From Pelomyxa schiedti (lineage: Eukaryota > Evosea > Pelobiontida > Pelomyxidae), in the NCBI GenBank assembly GCA_020536535.1, contig JAHLWZ010000496.1, positions 62,001 to 126,000 on the forward strand: 64,000 nucleotides of DNA, in the 5' to 3' direction. The position numbers were made by a program, and so were the translations under genes. Shown here in pieces: positions 35,126 through 45,967 of this stretch. Positions within the stretch are counted from its first letter, which is position 1. Every line of letters begins with the position of its first letter. The notes below the pieces were generated by a model, which saw only the letters and a list, made by a program, of their open reading frames with translations, made no database searches and had not been told where the DNA came from.

Positions 35126-35340
35126 GTGACACAAGAATGAAACAACAGCTTTCAGCTGGGGATATGACCAATGAGCAGCTGCCCTGAGCACACCTTCAGT
35201 CAATTCGCGCACAATCTTCTCTTTCTGAGTTGAGACCATACATTTTATGCTACTCAACCCAATAGCTCCACCACCTCTAAGAGATGATGACATACAACAT
35301 GTGCTGTTCAAGAAGGACCTCAAACTCCACCTTCACCTGT
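35126..35340 (-). pseudogene. Gene fragment, inverted copy of 36700-36960
   Basis: The minus strand encodes LTEGVLRAAAHWSYPQLKAV, and the plus strand at 36838-36895 encodes LTEGVLHAASHWIYNQLKVA. Nucleotide similarity continues into the CATTCTTGTGT and GAAGAGCAGAG segments. No complete gene surrounds it. I do not recognise the domain. Confidence 0.6.
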
Positions 35341-35452
35341 GACAACCACAAAAACTTCAGTGCTAAAACCACCAAAAAAGGGTGGTACCACAGTTTTTTT
35401 TTTGTTTTAACTGTTTATAGCATATCTGGGGATTTCTCATTTCTCTTCTGAA

Positions 35453-35731
35453 TTGCTGCTGACATTACAAGCTGCACTGCATCTCACTGACACAGACCTA
35501 CAGCTTGCAGGAAAGTCATCTGCAAATGCACGAAGGAAAGTCATCTCTGACTGGGCTGCAAAAACTGGAAACATGGAAACAAAAACAGCTGTGGCTTCTA
35601 TCAAAGAAAAGCAAGCACAAGCTGTTCCTCAGCAACAGCCACGCAAACACAGACCTTCAGCTTCACAAGTGGCACCCATTCCCAAGGAGACTGCCACAGC
35701 ACCTCAGCCAAAACGACCCCGAAAGCGTTAA
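35453..35731 (+). pseudogene. 3' end of an unknown gene, copy 1 (nuclear-type basic tail)
   Basis: The open frame reads LHLTDTDLQLAGKSSANARR and KTAVASIKEKQAQAVPQQQP, ending with a basic KRPRKR tail before TAA at 35729. It has an obvious second copy at 36990-37157 (TTVALIKKRQTQAVPQPQPR). Upstream exons are not found next to it; the homologous upstream part lies inverted at 35126-35340. The tail could be a nuclear localisation signal. It could be a real terminal exon or a gene relic. Confidence 0.5.
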
Positions 35732-35783
35732 AACCTTGGCTCCGGACCACATGTTAGTAACAGATTTCGCAGAATGGTACAAT

Positions 35784-35825
35784 CTACAACGTTGTAAAAA
35801 AATCGAAATTGTCGCATCGTTGTAG
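35784..35825. repeat. Short inverted repeat
   Basis: CTACAACG (35784-35791) and CGTTGTAG (35818-35825) form a perfect 8-bp stem around a 26-base AT-rich loop. It sits at the junction between the gene relic and hairpin repeat copy 2. Confidence 0.6.
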
Positions 35826-35829
35826 ATAC

Positions 35830-36085
35830 ACAATGTCATGGGGCTCAAACTAACTCCACCCAAAAAACACACAAAAATTCGAAATCTCCTCACCAGGGTC
35901 TCAGAATCAGGGCAAACCAGGTGGAGATGGTAGTACTCAGTTGGGGGCTGTGTTTCCCTCTGTTCCCAGTGCTTTTGTAGGCTGTGGTGTTGAGGAAAGC
36001 AAAAAACTGGCGGTAACCAGGTGGTGTCCGGACAGATTTGATCCAATTTTCCGGACACCACAACAGATTGGATCATTCACCTAAA
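35830..36085. repeat. Hairpin-bearing repeat, copy 2
   Basis: Second copy of the element at 34915-35125. It carries a perfect 11-bp inverted repeat, GTGGTGTCCGG (36021-36031) with CCGGACACCAC (36051-36061), and a 19-base loop. The equivalent stem in copy 1 has different bases but still pairs. Confidence 0.7.
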
Positions 36086-36129
36086 TTGATCGAAACAAAC
36101 GTGTCTGGTTGTGGGCAAATCGTGGTTAG

Positions 36130-37000
36130 TGGTGAGTGATCGATGACTGCAACAAACAAGAGAGGTGACCAAAGTCATTCTCAACAATCTGTGGTGCAAC
36201 AAACATTTTGACACACCGATGCCCCCTTCAAGGGCTTTGTCTGTTACAGATCAACCTATGGTTTACTCACAACTGTTGGGGCAACCTGCAGTCTCTACCA
36301 CTGTGGCAACTGCTTCAACATCACTTCTTTGCCCTCAAACCTTGGAACTGTCTGCACCACAACAAGAACCAAGTAAGGTCAAAGTACATGGTACCTCTTT
36401 AATTAATTACTCATAGTAATTCATAATTAAATATCCACTTGGAATCCACTTTTGCTCAAGCTAGTGGCCACTCCTCCTGCCACAATCTGTGCTTTCTTTA
36501 ACAACTGGAGTCCAACTTCAGTGTCTGTTTGGAAGCTTGAACTCAAGCTCTGGTACACACAGCAGAAAATAACTGAGGGAGGCTTCCTTGACAACTTTCG
36601 TCGGTACATGTGCTGGAGTCAACCTCACACAACACAGATTGTTGAGGGTATGTTGTTTAATAGATATGACCACCATTCTGGAAGAAGCAGTTGTAATGCC
36701 ACATCGTTTAACCATAGAAGATAAGCTTAAACACCAAGTGAATGTAGTGGAACCATTAAAAACAGCAGCAATGATAACCAACACTGATCTACACAAAACA
36801 AAAGCCTTCTGTTCCAATTATGAACCTCTTCTCCAACTGACTGAAGGTGTTTTACATGCTGCTTCTCATTGGATATACAATCAGCTGAAAGTGGCTGAAA
36901 AGAATCTGATCTTTCATTCCTGTGTAGCAGAGGAGCAGAGCTTATTCTGGGTTGTTGGACAAAATGTACAGTCAAGCTTCACCAGGAAAGTGACTTACAC
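36130..37000 (+). pseudogene. Degenerate or unrecognised gene in the duplicated patch
   Basis: Plus-strand open segments include MPPSRALSVTDQPMVYSQLL, LKTAAMITNTDLHKTKAF and QLTEGVLHAASHWIYNQLKV (about 36835-36895). The last is the sequence duplicated in inverted form at 35126-35340. The segments lie in different frames, and I could not join them with convincing splice sites into one protein. No domain is recognised. Confidence 0.4.
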
Positions 37001-37157
37001 AAACTGAAAACATTGAAACTACTGTGGCTCTTATCAAAAAAAGGCAAACCCAAGCTGTACCTCAGCCCCAACCACGTAAACACAAACCTTCATCCTCACA
37101 GGCAGCACCAATTCCAAAGGAGTCTGCCAAAACGACCCCGACAGAAAAACCATGAGA
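36990..37157 (+). pseudogene. 3' end of an unknown gene, copy 2
   Basis: Reads TTVALIKKRQTQAVPQPQPR then KPSSSQAAPIPKESAKT, closely matching 35579-35731. The basic tail is frameshifted relative to copy 1: KRPRKR there, TTPTEKP then stop here. The region upstream is shortened relative to copy 1. This looks like a decaying direct duplicate about 1.4 kb away. Confidence 0.55.
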
Positions 37158-37199
37158 AGTCTGATTTAACAGATTTCGCAGAACGGTACAATCTGTTGT

Positions 37200-37257
37200 G
37201 TGGTGTCAAAAAAACGGAAATTGGATGAGGTGGTGTCAAAAACGCGGAAATTGGATT
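37200..37257. repeat. Two-unit direct repeat
   Basis: Two adjacent copies of GGTGTCAAAAA-ACG-GGAAATTGGAT with one-base differences lie in the tail of the duplicated patch. Confidence 0.7.
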
Positions 37258-37289
37258 TATTTGAGCCCAACAATGTCGAAACAGCACTC

Positions 37290-38504
37290 TCACGTTTTGT
37301 TCTTTGTTGCCACAAACTGGTAGAAAATTGTGAGAGTCTTGGGATAGCCAGGCTCTGGGTCTCCAATGCGAGAATGAATGCCCCCACTGACATGGATGGA
37401 ATTGTTGGTGACTAGGCCAGATATCTCAGCTGTTACACAGCGGTTTGGAACCATTGAACCGTATGTTGCATAGAGAATCTGATATTTACTTGGTGAGTTC
37501 CTTGTTTTTTTTTTCCACTTGTATTTAGAAGTATGTACATTGATAGTATAGCCTTCTTGTGCCACAATGTCTACAGCCTCCAATTCACGACATGTGAAAA
37601 CTTTCACAGCACCGTCATGGGGTAATGGCACCACCACATATCCAATGATAAGAAAGCCATCTGGATAAGTTGGTTGCCCCATTCGAGAGAACACTGTTCC
37701 GTCAATTGTAACTGAGTTGTTCTGTAACAGTCCTGAGAGCTCTGACGTGACATCATTGCTAAGAGCATGTGCACGTGTGATTTTCAATGCAAATCCCTCA
37801 GGGACAGATAGCGTCACTGGATCGCCACCTGCCCAGTCTATGCAGAATGTGGGCAGGAACCTGTAGATAATTTCCAGCCTCTCCGGAACACTTGTCTCAG
37901 TGTCAGAAACGCATTTGCGAATCCCTCCCTCCACATGTAAACCGGAATCGTCGACAAGCTTACATATAGCTTCAGTCACATCCCTGTCCCCATATGTAGC
38001 CCTCACAATCTGGCAGAACAATTTTTAAAAACAAACGAAATATTGTAAATGGCACATAATATTAGGCATAACAAAAAAAAAAAAAAAAAGGGTTGAATCC
38101 CAAAGGATACTACAAGACCCACACACGTGCAACCAGCGACGGTAGCCTGCAGCGAGGTGCACGGGCTGGGAGCCGTCGCACTCGAGGCGGGCCTCGTCGA
38201 CCATGGCGGCCATGTCGCCGCAGGGCGGGCTCGGGGGGCGCACCGGCGTGGTGCCGCTGGGGCTGGGGACCGTGGGGCAGGGGCAGGGGCAGGGATAGTA
38301 GTCCACCGCCACCCTCGGTTCGATTCTGGGTTCGGTCGGTGTTGGTGTCGGCTGTGGTGATGGTGCTGGGTCAGTGGTTGGTGATGGTGTTGTTGGTTGT
38401 TGTTCCTGCTCTGTTGGTTTTGGTTCTGGGCCTGGCCGTGGTGTGGTGGCTGTCGTAGTTGTAGGGGGTTGCTGTGACTTGGGAGAGGAGTGGCTCGACC
38501 CCAT
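37290..38504 (-). CDS. DnaJC11 C-domain-like (DUF3395) triple-repeat protein
   Basis: Exon 1 encodes MGSSHSSPKSQQ, a good N-myristoylation context, then about 70 residues of Thr/Pro-rich sequence and DMAAMVDEARLECDGSQPVH. After an intron (about 38020-38115) come three tandem units of one pattern. They begin IVRATYGDRDVTEAICKLV, then ITRAHALSNDVTSELSGLL, then after a 63-nt intron ILYATYGSMVPNRCVTAEIS; each ends in a strand like LEIIYRF, LIIGYVV or LTIFYQF. The pattern 'I..A.YG....DVT..I..LV....I......G.P..G..K.L.I.Y.F' matches the DUF3395 domain at the end of DnaJC11. Function is unknown; membrane anchoring by myristate is inferred. Stop at 37290. Confidence 0.68.
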
Positions 38505-38829
38505 CCGTTGTTTCTATGGGCAGTTTTAAACCAAGGCTCGGTGTACCTTTATGAGAGAATCAACCAACCATCTTCGTGCTCTTTGCTTTGGGAAGGAGGG
38601 AGAAAAGGTTGAGGTAGAGGAGGTGCCTCTGCCCCAGATTCTGTGAGCCAGAAGATTTGCACTACGAGTCTCAATCTGTTCGCTGGCTGAAGGCTTCTCT
38701 CGGTGTTCATTGAAGCGATGCGGAAAAAAAGGGAATCAACAAAAAATTACGCCTCATTCGAGGATAAAAGAAAGGAAATTTTTTTTGTTCAGGAGTAATA
38801 AAAAAAAATAGAAAGCGACATAGTCACGA
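38505..38829. promoter_or_regulatory. Divergent promoter region
   Basis: These 325 bases lie between the starts of the DUF3395-like gene and nifS. They include A/T-rich runs (38720-38820) just before nifS. No defined motif is seen. Confidence 0.4.
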
Positions 38830-40464
<1,635 letters not shown>

Positions 40465-40556
40465 GAGACCGTTGTAAATTTTTTTTGGAACAAATAAAAG
40501 ATTATTATTAATTCGGCACATTCATGTTGTTTGCTTTGGTTTTGGAGGAACAATTA

Positions 40557-41822
40557 TCAAATGGAACCAATAGGAATATAAGCAGTGAAGGTGCTACCCC
40601 CAAGTGGAGTGCCCATGTCAGATGACAGTAGCCTTGTTCCGGCTACAATGGAATAGGCCTCCACAAACCTTAATAATGTGAATGATCAAGCCTTAGAAAA
40701 ATTCATCACACATTTGGGAGCCCTTTCCTTTGAGAAGGGTGAAAGATTGTGTATCAGGATCCCACCAAGGTAGAGAAACAACAGAATAGTCAATCTAGTA
40801 CCAAGTATTTAGTCTTTCGTACGAGGGAAGAATGGTACTGGGAAGGGGTCTTCTATTTGAATGAATACTCCTTGTAGGTAATCCCACCAAACAATACTCT
40901 CACACCCAACTTCTCCCGGGTAGAACCAGATAGTGAGGTTGAAAGTCTGTGCAGATTGTAGGCAACAGAAAGAAAAGGAAACACACACCAGGAGTCTTCC
41001 CGGGTAGCCGGGAACAATCAGAGGAAGTTCGTAGACCCAGTCACTGTATGGTGAATAGTTTCCCGGGTACTCCAAAATGGCACAGTTCACAAGGTCATAC
41101 ACATTTGTTAGGTATGTCATTTCGATCAGCTCATGGTTTGAAGAATCATATGCACGGTAGAGTGCGTTGCTGTGAAATTGGCTAAGCGGTATGTATGATA
41201 TTGAAGCAATTTACAAGTTCGTGTCACAGCAAGTGGCATCAATCAAATTTGTCATTTCACCGGTATTCTGGTCAAGCAACCAGATATAATTCTTCCACTG
41301 TGCTCTCCAGAAGACAGTCAGAACCAACTTGTGCCAGACACTATCACAACTCACAGTGAAATATTCCGGTGTTGTTTGTGTTGTGAAGTTTGCTCTAGTA
41401 CATGTTAGAGTGCATAAAGCAGAATCCAAGATTGTTACAGCTTTGTTGCTTCACCAGACGTCGCATTGACTTGCATAGTATAAAACCATATTGGAGATGT
41501 TTTATCATAAGCGAATATCCCATACGCCAGGCCAAGGTTCACATCTGCACAGCCACCCCAATAGTACAATCCTGGGCCATAATCATATCTTGAAAAAAGG
41601 TAACACGCAAAGTGAGAATAAGCACTATTACAAAAAAGCGGAATAACTTACATGATTTTGTAAACAGGAGGGTCGACGAAGTAATCCAACCAGATCACCT
41701 TCTGAGTGCTATTTATAGTTGCATCCATCAGCACCCTGCTGCCCCTCGTCGTCGCATTCGTGCTCCCAATCCACACCCCCACGAGCGCCGCGAAAACCGC
41801 TACCAACCCCCACCCCTTCATC
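40557..41822 (-). CDS. Secreted protein of unknown function
   Basis: Starts with a clear signal peptide (MKGWGLVAVFAALVGVWIGS) followed by NATTRGSRVLMDATINSTQK. Later exons read YDYGPGLYYWGGCADVNLGL, TCTRANFTTQTTPEYFTVSC, NYIWLLDQNTGEMTNLID and AILEYPGNYSPYSDWVYELP, ending TAYIPIGSI at 40557. Many aromatic residues, paired cysteines and N-glycosylation sequons fit an extracellular or lysosomal beta-rich protein; I cannot name a family. At least four introns. The frame around the start is also open upstream to 42067, but that stretch is the 3' end of the synapsin gene in another frame. The gene is convergent with nifS, 92 bp away. Confidence 0.65.
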
Positions 41823-41921
41823 CTTGAAACGGCGTTTAAGGAGAGAGATCTTGTGATTTGTCTGATTTGTTGTTGTTTTGGAGTTTCTCCCACCAATTTA
41901 GGGTAGGGTCGAATTTCGGGG

Positions 41922-43470
41922 TCAACTGGAGGATGTGGGTGTTGTTGCGGTTGTTGTTGGCGGTGGTTTTGGTGAATCTGCGCAGGTCGCATTTGGGCAT
42001 GGGAAACACAGTCCCAGCAGTTTGTTGGTAATAACTTCTGCGATGTGTTCCATATCCTCATGCTCATTTACGGGCGCCAGGCCACTGGCACAGTCATTGA
42101 TTTCTAGTATAACTGTGGTTTCATTAGGTAATTCCCTGGATGGATTGGAGTGTGTTTAGAATGGGCACACATACACTCTTTTCCATCTGGTGTTCTGATG
42201 GCGTCCACTGTAAGTATATCCATTCCACCGAATAGTTTTCCGCACTCCTCTGCCCACAGCCGGTATTGGTCCGTGACTGGAATTTCTTCTAATATTGAGG
42301 AGCCAACATTTCCTGGGCAAGGAATTAACTGGATGGATTAGAGGAATGTAAGAAAACCTTTCCAGTTGGGATTGATTCTCTTGTAGACACGCAAGTGGGT
42401 ACCGATTTTTTGTATTCTCAAATCATACAGACGACCTTCAATGAATGGTTCTGCAGTTACATAGTCTTTGTGGAGTTCTAGACAACCACGAAAATCTGTC
42501 AAGTCTAAAATAGAGGATTTAAAAGAAGATATATAAAAAAAAAGGAAGTATTACCTGACTGCGAAGTGAACTTCATTTTGCCATACCCTGCTTGTGCGTA
42601 TCCAACTTTGACTACCTGCATTACTGTTAACTTCGAGGGGCATAAGAGGTCTGTGGTACCAAGGGCAACTCGGGTGTAAACATCATTCCTATTAGGTATA
42701 TTAATAAAGGGCCTAGGAATGACAAACAAACCTACCGCGGGGATGGGAGTAGTACGACTGAGGTATGAGAGGAAATACTTTGGCACCTAATCTATCTCGT
42801 ATTTTGGCAAGTTCTGCATAAACAAGGGGCCGTTCAAGGGCTCGATAGACACTTTCCAACGAATTTACAGCCGGAATATTACTGTACATGAGACCTGGAA
42901 CAAATTATACAGTGGTGTTTGAGAATGTGCCTCACCAAAGAGGGCATTCGAGTAATCTTCATCATCACGCAGTCCACGAACGAGTTTCCTTACCAACACC
43001 ATGTCAGGGATGAATTGTGAACCACCACCTGTAGCGGATCGTATCTATTTGGAGAAAAGATTCCTAAAATTAGAGTGCATTTGCGGAACCAAGAAAGCTG
43101 AACCTTACATTAACAACTGGATTAGAGCCCGAGTCACAAGTTACTGTCATATTTTCCCACAGGCAAGTGACAATCAAATATCCTGGCGGTGGGAAAAAAA
43201 AAAAAAGTGCATGCATTAAGTATGGAATGTAATTAAAACTGAACATATAAACCCACTTCGGCCATCAGGCGTCCTCTTGTTTAGAAAAATTTCCTTCCAG
43301 TTGTGTTTGTCAGAATCAATCACCAGCAGGTTGAATGGCAACCTGTCATCCTCCTGACAATACCATCAATTTCTCACAAACAAAACTAAAGGGAAAAAAA
43401 GGCCAACAGGAGGAGTAGTTGGGGTCGATGTCGTGGCGGCAACGGCTTTACGACCAAACAACGAAAACAT
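41922..43470 (-). CDS. Synapsin-like ATP-grasp protein
   Basis: Starts MFSLFGRKAVAATT at 43470; an intron of about 80 nt then joins EDDRLPFNLLVIDSDKHNWK. Further exons give IDTIRYR, FIPDMVLVRKLVRGLRDDED, YSNALFGLMYSNIPAVNSLE, SVYRALERPLVYAELAKI, VVKVGYAQAGYGKMKFTSQ, YVTAEPFIEGRLYDLRIQKI, RLWAEECGKLFGGMDILTVD and LEINDCASGL. In order and spacing these match the synapsin C domain, including the ATP-grasp elements (the glycine-rich AGYGKMK loop and the metal-binding EIND). Animal synapsins coat synaptic vesicles and bind ATP; here a role in vesicle traffic is only inferred. The protein ends with a Pro/Thr-rich tail, TGA at 41922. At least eight short introns. Confidence 0.85.
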
Positions 43471-43560
43471 CCAAGTTTCGAAAAGCGAAAAAAAAAAAAA
43501 AACCTCCCAGGTGATGTGATGAGGTTTGTGAGAATGTGGGTGACGTTGCGAAACCCATAA

Positions 43561-45784
43561 TGCGCCTCCCGTACCTTCGCATGGTGTGCGGTGTTCAGTC
43601 CAGGTGTTCAGCGTTTGTGGTGCTGGGTGTGCTCATGGTGGCGGTTGCCATTCTGGGAGGCGCGGAGTGCAGCTACACTGTGGATTGCCAGAGGGACATC
43701 AACCAAGGCCGATCTGGTGGGGGCGCCGGTGCCGTGTTCGACGTGATCGACACTATTTCTGTGAGGAGGGGCAACGAAATTTCTGTGAGTATTCAGGGAG
43801 ACCTCGTGCAGAACACTGCTTCCATGGCTTTGGTGTGGGCTCTTTTTTTGTTTTACATAAATATTCCAAGGTGTATAATTAGCACTTGGTTTATCTAACT
43901 TCCTTGATACTTTAGTACTCATATGATGATGGGGCAAAGCTGAGTCTGGTTGGAGTCAAGGCTACTAGATCGAGTTCAGGTGTTATTATCTCTGGAACTA
44001 TTCCTGTTTCGGCTCCAGTTGGATCCTATTATCCTGTTATAAATAGCGTATGGGGCTTTTCTACTGCTTAGGTATTCCCTTTAACGTCATCAAGGTGAAC
44101 ATCCAATGCAACTTCTTTGTTTCTTTCAATCCTTGGCATAGCAGTGATGATGCGTACTGTTCGTCTGATGCTTACAGAGCTGCTCACATGCAATCTACCA
44201 CTGGACTAGTTTTCCTTGACAGTGTCCGCATTGATTATGCTCTGACTTGGTCGTACGACCAGTTTGACTGGAGTATATTGAGATCTTTACAGCACTATCT
44301 GCCTTACCTCGATTCCAAGTCAAGAGCAAACCCTGCGCTTGTTGCAAGATTTTTGCACTCTCTTACTCAAGGGACCATTCTAATAGGCAGTTGGGATTCA
44401 TTTGTTGGAGGCATCAATCCACTGTGAGTACATCTTTGTTTTCTCCCTCTTACTCCATCAGATATTGGAGATCATCTACTGAGATTTTACAGCGACATGT
44501 TACATGGGGATTTGCACCAGTTCGATACGCTCAGTGCTGGGTATTTGCGGCAGTCCTCACCTCCCTTCTCCGTGGAATGGGTATTGTTACAAGACAAGTT
44601 ATGTGTCAGCCTTGCGCTCACAATGTTGCCGAGTCAGTTGCGTCATTCCTTTATTAAAACAAACCGCCAACTACCAGACTAACATATTATTACAGACTGT
44701 CACTGAAATGTTCTTTGATAGCCATGGAACCAACTGTTGTTGCAAAGATTTCTGGTGGAACTTCATAATTGGTGTGAATGTTGGCTCAGACGTAGAGATT
44801 GGTCTGGTGTACATTCCGCTTCCCAATTTCAAGCCATTGATGGAACGTTGTGTCCCCATCTCTAAATAGCGTCCTCTAAACAATACTGCCAGTTATGCAG
44901 TTGGCCCGGCTCCCCGCACAGCAATAGATGCTCAAACATATGGAAACTTTGACGTGCAATTCTTTCTGTCTGAAGTGAAGTCGTCTGTCACCTATTACCA
45001 CCCAAAGAGTGGCGTGCAGATGTATGAACTGGATCCAATCATAGAGGACAAAACACCCCGTGTATGGATAATGTCTGTAAGTCCACACCCCCATCCTTCT
45101 CTTTTTTTTTTTTAGAAATTACATACCCACACATACACACACAAAAAAAAAAAACAAAAGATAGGCAGCACTCCCACAAGTACAGCGTTTGAAATCACGG
45201 GCGATTATAGATCTGGCCGCTCAGTACTCAATTCGCCCTCTACGTTTGGCGTCAGCGTGGCACAGATAAAGACGACCTCCTCAAACACATTTGGCTACGA
45301 GATCACGGCCTCGCGCGACGTTTCATTGTCGGTCCTGGCTTCTGTTTCCCTTGGCGACCCAAATGTTCCCTGTCGCGAGTCCAACCTGGAATCGTGCGTT
45401 TGCCCGCCCCTTTCTCTTCACTTCCTTTCCTCCCCCCCTTAATTATGGGTTGGGGTGACCTGGCCCGACTCGACTCCAGAACTAATACACTATCGCACCA
45501 GGGACACATTCAAGGCCAAGTTTGACGCCGGGGAATCACGGGTGTACACGCTGAAGTTCGGGTCTGTGAGCCAGGACACGGCGTACTATGTGTACTACAG
45601 GGTGTTCCTTCGCGACACGGGCACGGAGCAGGCCGCGCTGTGGCAGAGGAAGGCGACGCCACTGTCGCTCGTGACCACGGCGCTGCGCGTGCGCACCGAG
45701 ATGGCGGAGTCCACGGACCAGGCGTTCCAGGACACCACCACGCCCCTGTGCAGCAGTTCCACCAGCTTCAACGGCAGAGTGTGA
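43561..45784 (+). CDS. Secreted transglutaminase (factor XIII/TGM type)
   Basis: An N-terminal hydrophobic segment (SAFVVLGVLMVAVAILGGAE) acts as signal peptide or anchor. A beta-sandwich region follows, then the catalytic core: VNIQCNFFVSFNPWHSSDDA, YRAAHMQSTTGLVFLDSVRI, GTILIGSWDSFVGGINP, STEILQRHVTWGFAPVRYAQ and CWVFAAVLTSLLRGMGI, with the nucleophile Cys of the QCW motif at about 44546. The His and Asp of the triad are recognisable in HNWCECWL (44764) and QAIDGT (about 44833), then GPAPRTAID. C-terminal beta-barrel exons end GRV at 45784. It should form isopeptide crosslinks or deamidate glutamine outside the cell or in vesicles. The part before the His (EMFFDSHGTNCCCKDFWWNF) is one base out of frame with HNWCECWL; see findings. 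Divergent from synapsin, 90 bp apart. Confidence 0.83.
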
Positions 45785-45967
45785 AAGGAATAAAGGAGTC
45801 TCATCTGTTATCCTGAGGTTCTTTTTTTATGACTAGAGTGAGAGCTCCACATCGCCCATGTGCAATCAATCACTTGGGCAACCTTGGCACTTGTGTCTAT
45901 GTTCGGAAAAACCTCCGGGAAGAGGCGGTTGGAAACCGAAGCGAAAAAACCAAGAAACTAAAACAAA

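Noticed and set aside
41648-42067. One 139-codon minus-strand frame overlapping synapsin and the secreted protein
   Set aside because: Its first half lies in the wrong frame across the synapsin 3' exon; the real start of the secreted protein is the signal-peptide ATG at 41822.
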